Part shown: one piece after another, positions 60,548 through 64,000 of the stretch
Position numbering within the stretch: position 1 is the stretch's first letter
Layout of the letters: each line of letters starts with the position of its first letter
NCBI RefSeq assembly: GCF_003049525.1
Contig: NZ_PYWL01000002.1
Coordinates: 682,001-746,000, forward strand
Reading direction: 5' to 3'
DNA length: 64,000 nucleotides
From: Lysinibacillus fusiformis
GTDB taxonomy: Bacteria; Bacillota; Bacilli; Bacillales_A; Planococcaceae
The notes under the pieces: generated by a model
What the model saw: the letters and a program-made list of their open reading frames with translations, nothing else
Database searches by the model: none
What the model was told of the DNA's origin: nothing
Program-made: the position numbers and the translations under genes

Positions 60548-61516
60548 ATGTTTGAACAGGTACAAGAATTAAAAAAACAATATCAAATCATTCCGGCTAC
60601 CTCCAAAGAATTTGATGGCGATGGTGGTGTAATTATTTCTGCCTTGCAAGAAAAATTTCGTTCTTACCGACTACTGATTGATACTAGGCCAGTTCATACG
60701 TTAGTTATTGGATCGGAACGCTCAGGCAAAGGGGAAACCTTTTTATTTCCAATGATTGATGTACAAAGTCGTGCTAAAAATAAGCCATCCTTAGTCATCA
60801 ATGATGCGAGAGGAGAACTTGCGGCTGCCAGTTATGAAACTTTAGTTGCTCGGGGTTATGATGTTTATGTTTTTAATGTGAGTCAACAATGTACAGAAAT
60901 GGCTTTAGATTTAACTGATATAGGATTTGGAGATAAACCAATTGCTATTTTTGTGGTTTCATCTGATTGGTCAAGTCGTATGTTAGCGAGTAAGTTTTTG
61001 AGTCATCTATATCGTGTCAATGTGGAGAAAGCAATAATGAGCCCTGGTGGTAAAACGAAACGCCTAGTCCATTTTTTATTAGATGATTTAGGTAATATGC
61101 CACCAATTGAAGGTATGGCTGAGATGATCGCGGTGAGTGCAAGTAAAGGATTCAGATTCCATTTGATCTTTCAAATAATTTCTCAATTAAAGGGTTTGTA
61201 TAGAGATGCTGCAGATACGATTATTGGTAACTGTTCCAACCAAATTTATATAGGAATTAAGGATAAAACGACAGCAGATCAACTTTCAGCTTTCATTGGG
61301 ATGAAAACAATTATAGGAAGTCAAAGTGGTAAAAAAGAACAATCCTTATTAATACCTGAAGATTTAATGTACTTAAAAGATGGTGAGTCAGTGGTTGTTC
61401 GGACCAACAAAGGGCTTAAACCGATTTTTAATAGAGGTATTACTGCAGCCAAATTTCGTCATGAGTATTTAGCAAAGGACTTTGATAAAAACAAGTCTAT
61501 CTTAGCATTAAAATAG
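60548..61516 (+). CDS. mini-VirD4: soluble, internally deleted coupling-protein paralogue
   Basis: 322 residues, ATG 4 bases after the full VirD4 stop with AGGAAGCG upstream. It aligns with residues 111-225, 376-510 and 530-601 of the full protein. The membrane helices, the all-alpha domain and the C-terminal 140 residues are absent. Walker A (GSERSGKGET) is intact; Walker B reads FLLDDLG, with Asp for the catalytic Glu. The frame is unbroken and the join is clean, so it is expressed-looking rather than decayed. It could regulate or compete with VirD4. Confidence 0.8.
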   Translation: MFEQVQELKKQYQIIPATSKEFDGDGGVIISALQEKFRSYRLLIDTRPVHTLVIGSERSGKGETFLFPMIDVQSRAKNKPSLVINDARGELAAASYETLVARGYDVYVFNVSQQCTEMALDLTDIGFGDKPIAIFVVSSDWSSRMLASKFLSHLYRVNVEKAIMSPGGKTKRLVHFLLDDLGNMPPIEGMAEMIAVSASKGFRFHLIFQIISQLKGLYRDAADTIIGNCSNQIYIGIKDKTTADQLSAFIGMKTIIGSQSGKKEQSLLIPEDLMYLKDGESVVVRTNKGLKPIFNRGITAAKFRHEYLAKDFDKNKSILALK

Positions 61517-61544
61517 AAAAATCTTTTATAGGAGGTATTAGAAG

Positions 61545-62252
61545 ATGTTCAACGAGTTGTTAAAAGAACGGTTACTTGACGCTCATTTGGAGTTCTTTAG
61601 AAAAGACAAGAAGAAATTTCTAATCCATCGGATTTTATATGCTGTGGTTGTAACCATGCTTTATGCAATGGTCATAATGATCATTAAAATGCCAATATGG
61701 TTAATTGGTTTGCCTGCTGCCTTTTATCTAGGGTGGAAATTTGCCTATTTAAAATTGCTATCAACCAAAAACAATATTGATGTAAAGAATTCCTTTTTGT
61801 TTCCGCAGTTCCTGCAAAGTTTCATAGCATTATTGCCTAGTTCAGGAAATGTCTATCAAACATTGAAAACAACATTAAATTATACGCCTGATCCATTAGA
61901 TAAAGAATTGATCAAACTTATACAAAAAATCGAGAAAGGTAATGATCGAAATGCTTATTTAGCATTTGCAAATTATATAGGTTCTAGTGAGGCTTACATG
62001 GTTATGAACATGATTTACCAATTTAGTGAACAAGGCGTAGAAAAGGAGTCCATACAGGAATTAGAGCGATATATCCAAAACCTTCAGGAAAATAAGGTCG
62101 ATGAATTGATTCAACATAAGATGAATGCAAGCGATAAGTTTGGTTTACTTCCGATCCTTATATCGCTTTTTTTAGTGATTGGATTTGCTGGTGTCATTTT
62201 CATGCATTACATGACGAATGTGACAGATGCATTAAATACCATGCCTAAATAA
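61545..62252 (+). CDS. TadC/T2SF-like inner-membrane platform protein
   Basis: 235 residues. Two closely spaced N-terminal membrane helices (about 27-45 and 48-65), a cytoplasmic helical domain with QFLQSFIALLPSSGNVYQTLKTTL, typical of the T2SSF/TadB-TadC fold, and a C-terminal helix (about 198-220). TadB/TadC proteins form the platform on which TadA works in type IV-like pili. AGGAGG precedes the ATG. It lies just before the PC4-like and TadA/VirB11 genes. Confidence 0.72.
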   Translation: MFNELLKERLLDAHLEFFRKDKKKFLIHRILYAVVVTMLYAMVIMIIKMPIWLIGLPAAFYLGWKFAYLKLLSTKNNIDVKNSFLFPQFLQSFIALLPSSGNVYQTLKTTLNYTPDPLDKELIKLIQKIEKGNDRNAYLAFANYIGSSEAYMVMNMIYQFSEQGVEKESIQELERYIQNLQENKVDELIQHKMNASDKFGLLPILISLFLVIGFAGVIFMHYMTNVTDALNTMPK

Positions 62253-62289
62253 AAAATTATAAAAATATACGGCAAAGGAGGATGGTGAA

Positions 62290-62574
62290 TTGGCTAAAGA
62301 AACATTTGAAATTATTGAAGATGTAGCACTTTTACGGACTGCTGATACAGGTTGGACCAGGGAATTAACAAAAGTAAGTTGGTTTCACAAACCAACGACT
62401 ATCGATATTCGTTGGTGGTCCCCTTTTAAAGAAAAAGCAGGTAAAGGTGTTTCACTCTCAATAGAAGAAGCGCAATTATTGCTTAAAGGTTTACAAAAAT
62501 GTCTTGAAAATGAATCATGCATAACAGAAAGTCACAATTATTTAGCAGGTATTGAAAAAGAGGAGGTAAATTAG
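62290..62574 (+). CDS. PC4/YdbC-like ssDNA-binding protein
   Basis: 94 residues from TTG 62290 after AAAGGAGGATG. The pattern FEIIEDVALLRTADTGWTRE, LTKVSWF, DIRWWSPFKEKAGKGVSLSIEEA matches the YdbC/PC4 fold, which binds single-stranded DNA or RNA as a dimer. In a transfer cluster it would protect or route the transferred strand, which is inferred. Its stop is a few bases before the VirB11 gene. Confidence 0.8.
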   Translation: MAKETFEIIEDVALLRTADTGWTRELTKVSWFHKPTTIDIRWWSPFKEKAGKGVSLSIEEAQLLLKGLQKCLENESCITESHNYLAGIEKEEVN

Positions 62575-62575
62575 C

Positions 62576-63694
62576 ATGAATGATCTTGAACTTCAAGAAA
62601 AAAGGATAAATGAAATATTAGAGAATAGTTTTCTAGGGCCATATCTACAAATCAGCAGTATTACAGATATTAAATTTAATGGTACACAATTACGCATCCA
62701 GGACAACGAGGAGGGACGTTATTTAGCAGAAGATCAGCCATCTGAAGATGAAGTGAAAACGTTAGTTAAGCAGATCGCAGATGTTCAAAAATACACATTT
62801 ACTCATACAGAGCCACAACTTGATACAGAGATTGGCATTTTGCGTATTAGTGCAACACATCGAAGAATTAGTCCAGAAGGAACGACATTAGCTGTTCGTA
62901 TTTCTCGTCCACGTCTAGCGATTGAATCAATAGCTAATGTCATTACAGGTGATCATGAAGACATCGAGCAATTATTTAAGGTGCTTATGTTAGCCGAAAG
63001 CAATATTGTCATTGCAGGACGAACAGGGTCTGGTAAAACAGAATTTCAAAAATTATTGGTAGGCTATACAGCAGATGATGCCAACATTACGCTTATTGAA
63101 GATACGCGTGATAGTCATATTAAAACACTCTATCCAGAGAAAGATATTACTAGTTGGAAAACTGTACCTGGTTTATTTGAAATGGCTGATGGGGTTAAAG
63201 CAGCTTTACGTAACAATCCAGATTGGACAATCATTGCAGAGACACGCGGAGAAGTATCAGCTGATGTTTTAGATAGTGCGAAAACAGATCATGCGATTAT
63301 TACAACTCTCCACGCGAAAGGAGCCATGAATATCCCTTCTCGTTTTATTCCCATGATTCGTCAATCACCAGCCTATGCGATTATTGACGATCAATTAATT
63401 GGAAATGAACTTGTCGAGTTTTTGAGATGGGGTGTCTATCTACAGGCTGAACGTATACAAGGCAAAACTGAAAGACGACTAAAGGAATTAGTTGAGTATA
63501 CGGATTTTACTCAGAAGGGTGCAGTAGGAAACTATGTCTACAGGGAAGTGAAGATAAGAGATGCGGAAACAGGGAATTATCGTATTGAAAAACGTTACCA
63601 TCCTTTATCAGATAAAACATTAGCAGAATTAGAGGATAAAGGATTAATTCATTTAGTGCCGGATATTTTCAAGGTAAAGAAAGAAAAGGAGTAA
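62576..63694 (+). CDS. TadA/VirB11-family secretion ATPase
   Basis: 372 residues. N-terminal domain (about 1-125), then Walker A GRTGSGKT at 148-155, the Asp box LIEDTRD, Walker B TIIAETRGE (about 218-226) and the His box TTLHAKGAMN (about 243-252). C-terminal part (about 280-372) is divergent. These ATPases form hexameric rings that power pilus assembly or substrate passage. GAGGAGGTAAATTAGC is the ribosome site. It is followed 5 bases later by a 89-residue mini copy of its core. Confidence 0.92.
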   Translation: MNDLELQEKRINEILENSFLGPYLQISSITDIKFNGTQLRIQDNEEGRYLAEDQPSEDEVKTLVKQIADVQKYTFTHTEPQLDTEIGILRISATHRRISPEGTTLAVRISRPRLAIESIANVITGDHEDIEQLFKVLMLAESNIVIAGRTGSGKTEFQKLLVGYTADDANITLIEDTRDSHIKTLYPEKDITSWKTVPGLFEMADGVKAALRNNPDWTIIAETRGEVSADVLDSAKTDHAIITTLHAKGAMNIPSRFIPMIRQSPAYAIIDDQLIGNELVEFLRWGVYLQAERIQGKTERRLKELVEYTDFTQKGAVGNYVYREVKIRDAETGNYRIEKRYHPLSDKTLAELEDKGLIHLVPDIFKVKKEKE

Positions 63695-63699
63695 AATGA

Positions 63700-63969
63700 A
63701 TGAGACAAGGTTTAAAAGAAGCTCAGGCCCTATTCCATGGCGCTGATGAGGCTAAAGCAGCTTTGTGTAATAATCCGGATTGGCCAATTATTGCAGAGAC
63801 ACGTGGAGAGGTATCAGCTGATGTTTTAGATAGTGCCAAAACAAATCATGTGATTATTACAACAGTTCACGGGAAAGGAGCCATGAATATCCTTCCTCGC
63901 CTTATTCCCATGTTTACTCAGGAGGGTGCGGTAGGTAATCATGTTTATGAAGAAAAAGGAGGGAAATAA
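63700..63969 (+). CDS. mini-VirB11: 89-residue chimaera of the next gene's start and the VirB11 core
   Basis: ATG 63700, with AAAGGAG upstream and a clean frame to TAA 63967-63969. The first residues MRQGLKEAQA match the beginning of the following gene (MRQVLKEARA). Then EAKAALCNNPDWPIIAETRG and on to TTVHGKGAMN align with VirB11 residues 207-260, and TQEGAVGNHVYEE with 312-324. Walker A and the N-terminal domain are missing, so it cannot hydrolyse ATP. DNA identity to the full gene is high, so the duplication is recent. Confidence 0.75.
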   Translation: MRQGLKEAQALFHGADEAKAALCNNPDWPIIAETRGEVSADVLDSAKTNHVIITTVHGKGAMNILPRLIPMFTQEGAVGNHVYEEKGGK

Positions 63970-64000
63970 ATGAGACAAGTTTTAAAAGAAGCACGTGCCC
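63970..64000 (+). CDS. start of the next transfer-cluster gene (cut by window)
   Basis: ATG 63970 after AAAAAGGAGGGAAATAA. Only MRQVLKEARA is visible. It shares this beginning with the mini-VirB11 just upstream, so the mini gene took its start from here or from a copy of this gene. Confidence 0.7.
   Translation, partial: MRQVLKEARA

Overview
The window looks like a low-GC Firmicute of the Bacillaceae/Planococcaceae, most like Lysinibacillus. The grounds are AT-rich DNA with strong AGGAGG-type ribosome sites and frequent TTG/GTG starts, a YpjP-family protein, a SigV/RsiV pair, an S-layer-homology (SLH) surface protein, LytTR-DUF3021 and MocR regulators, and a dispersed intergenic repeat with TTCAACAATCGGGCGC-type ends. 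I saw no rRNA, tRNA or CRISPR array.

Layout. 0-19.8 kb is mostly chromosomal: two SGNH-domain envelope proteins and an LCP protein, a scar with a decayed phage-type integrase, a CarD-like RNA polymerase-binding protein, a cold-shock protein, a PhzF-like protein lacking the usual catalytic Glu, SigV/RsiV, a Fur-box-controlled AraC regulator fused in frame to a siderophore-binding lipoprotein, a large hybrid sensor kinase with its response regulator, an SLH protein, and YpjP. 19.8-31 kb is a decaying prophage or integrative element: integrase, XRE repressor with a divergent operator, Rha/ORF6C, ArpU-like regulator, many small phage-type genes (several broken by in-frame TAA or single-base shifts), and a winged-helix protein that may be a replication initiator, about 1.1 kb from five perfect 20-bp iterons. 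31-45 kb is a patchwork of small genes, IS relics (ISL3, IS110, an IS3-like end), truncated genes and intact regulator-effector pairs (LytTR-DUF3021, TetR-DUF418, MocR with epimerase and MFS). 45.3-50.7 kb is visibly richer in G+C (alpha/beta hydrolase, serine hydrolase, two-component system) and looks acquired. 51.5-64 kb is a one-direction transfer or secretion gene cluster that continues past the window.

The 51.5-64 kb cluster is the most unusual part. It combines a VirD4-type coupling ATPase with a TadA/VirB11 ATPase, a TadC/T2SF-like membrane protein, TadE-like minor pilins, 53-residue pilin-like peptides, a primase-like Toprim protein and a PC4/YdbC ssDNA-binding protein. Most of its core genes are followed, directly or soon after, by a second and usually shrunken copy with its own start: pilin to pilin, long to short pseudopilin, VirD4 to a mini-VirD4 without membrane and all-alpha regions, VirB11 to a 89-residue mini-VirB11 without Walker A. 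The primase-like protein likewise carries a second, catalytically degenerate Toprim unit.

How the parts work together (inference): the transfer cluster would build an envelope pilus or channel, VirD4 and VirB11 would energise DNA transfer, and the primase and PC4-like proteins would handle single-stranded DNA. The upstream integrase/repressor module and the iteron region may be parts of the same mobile element or independent relics; this window alone cannot decide that.
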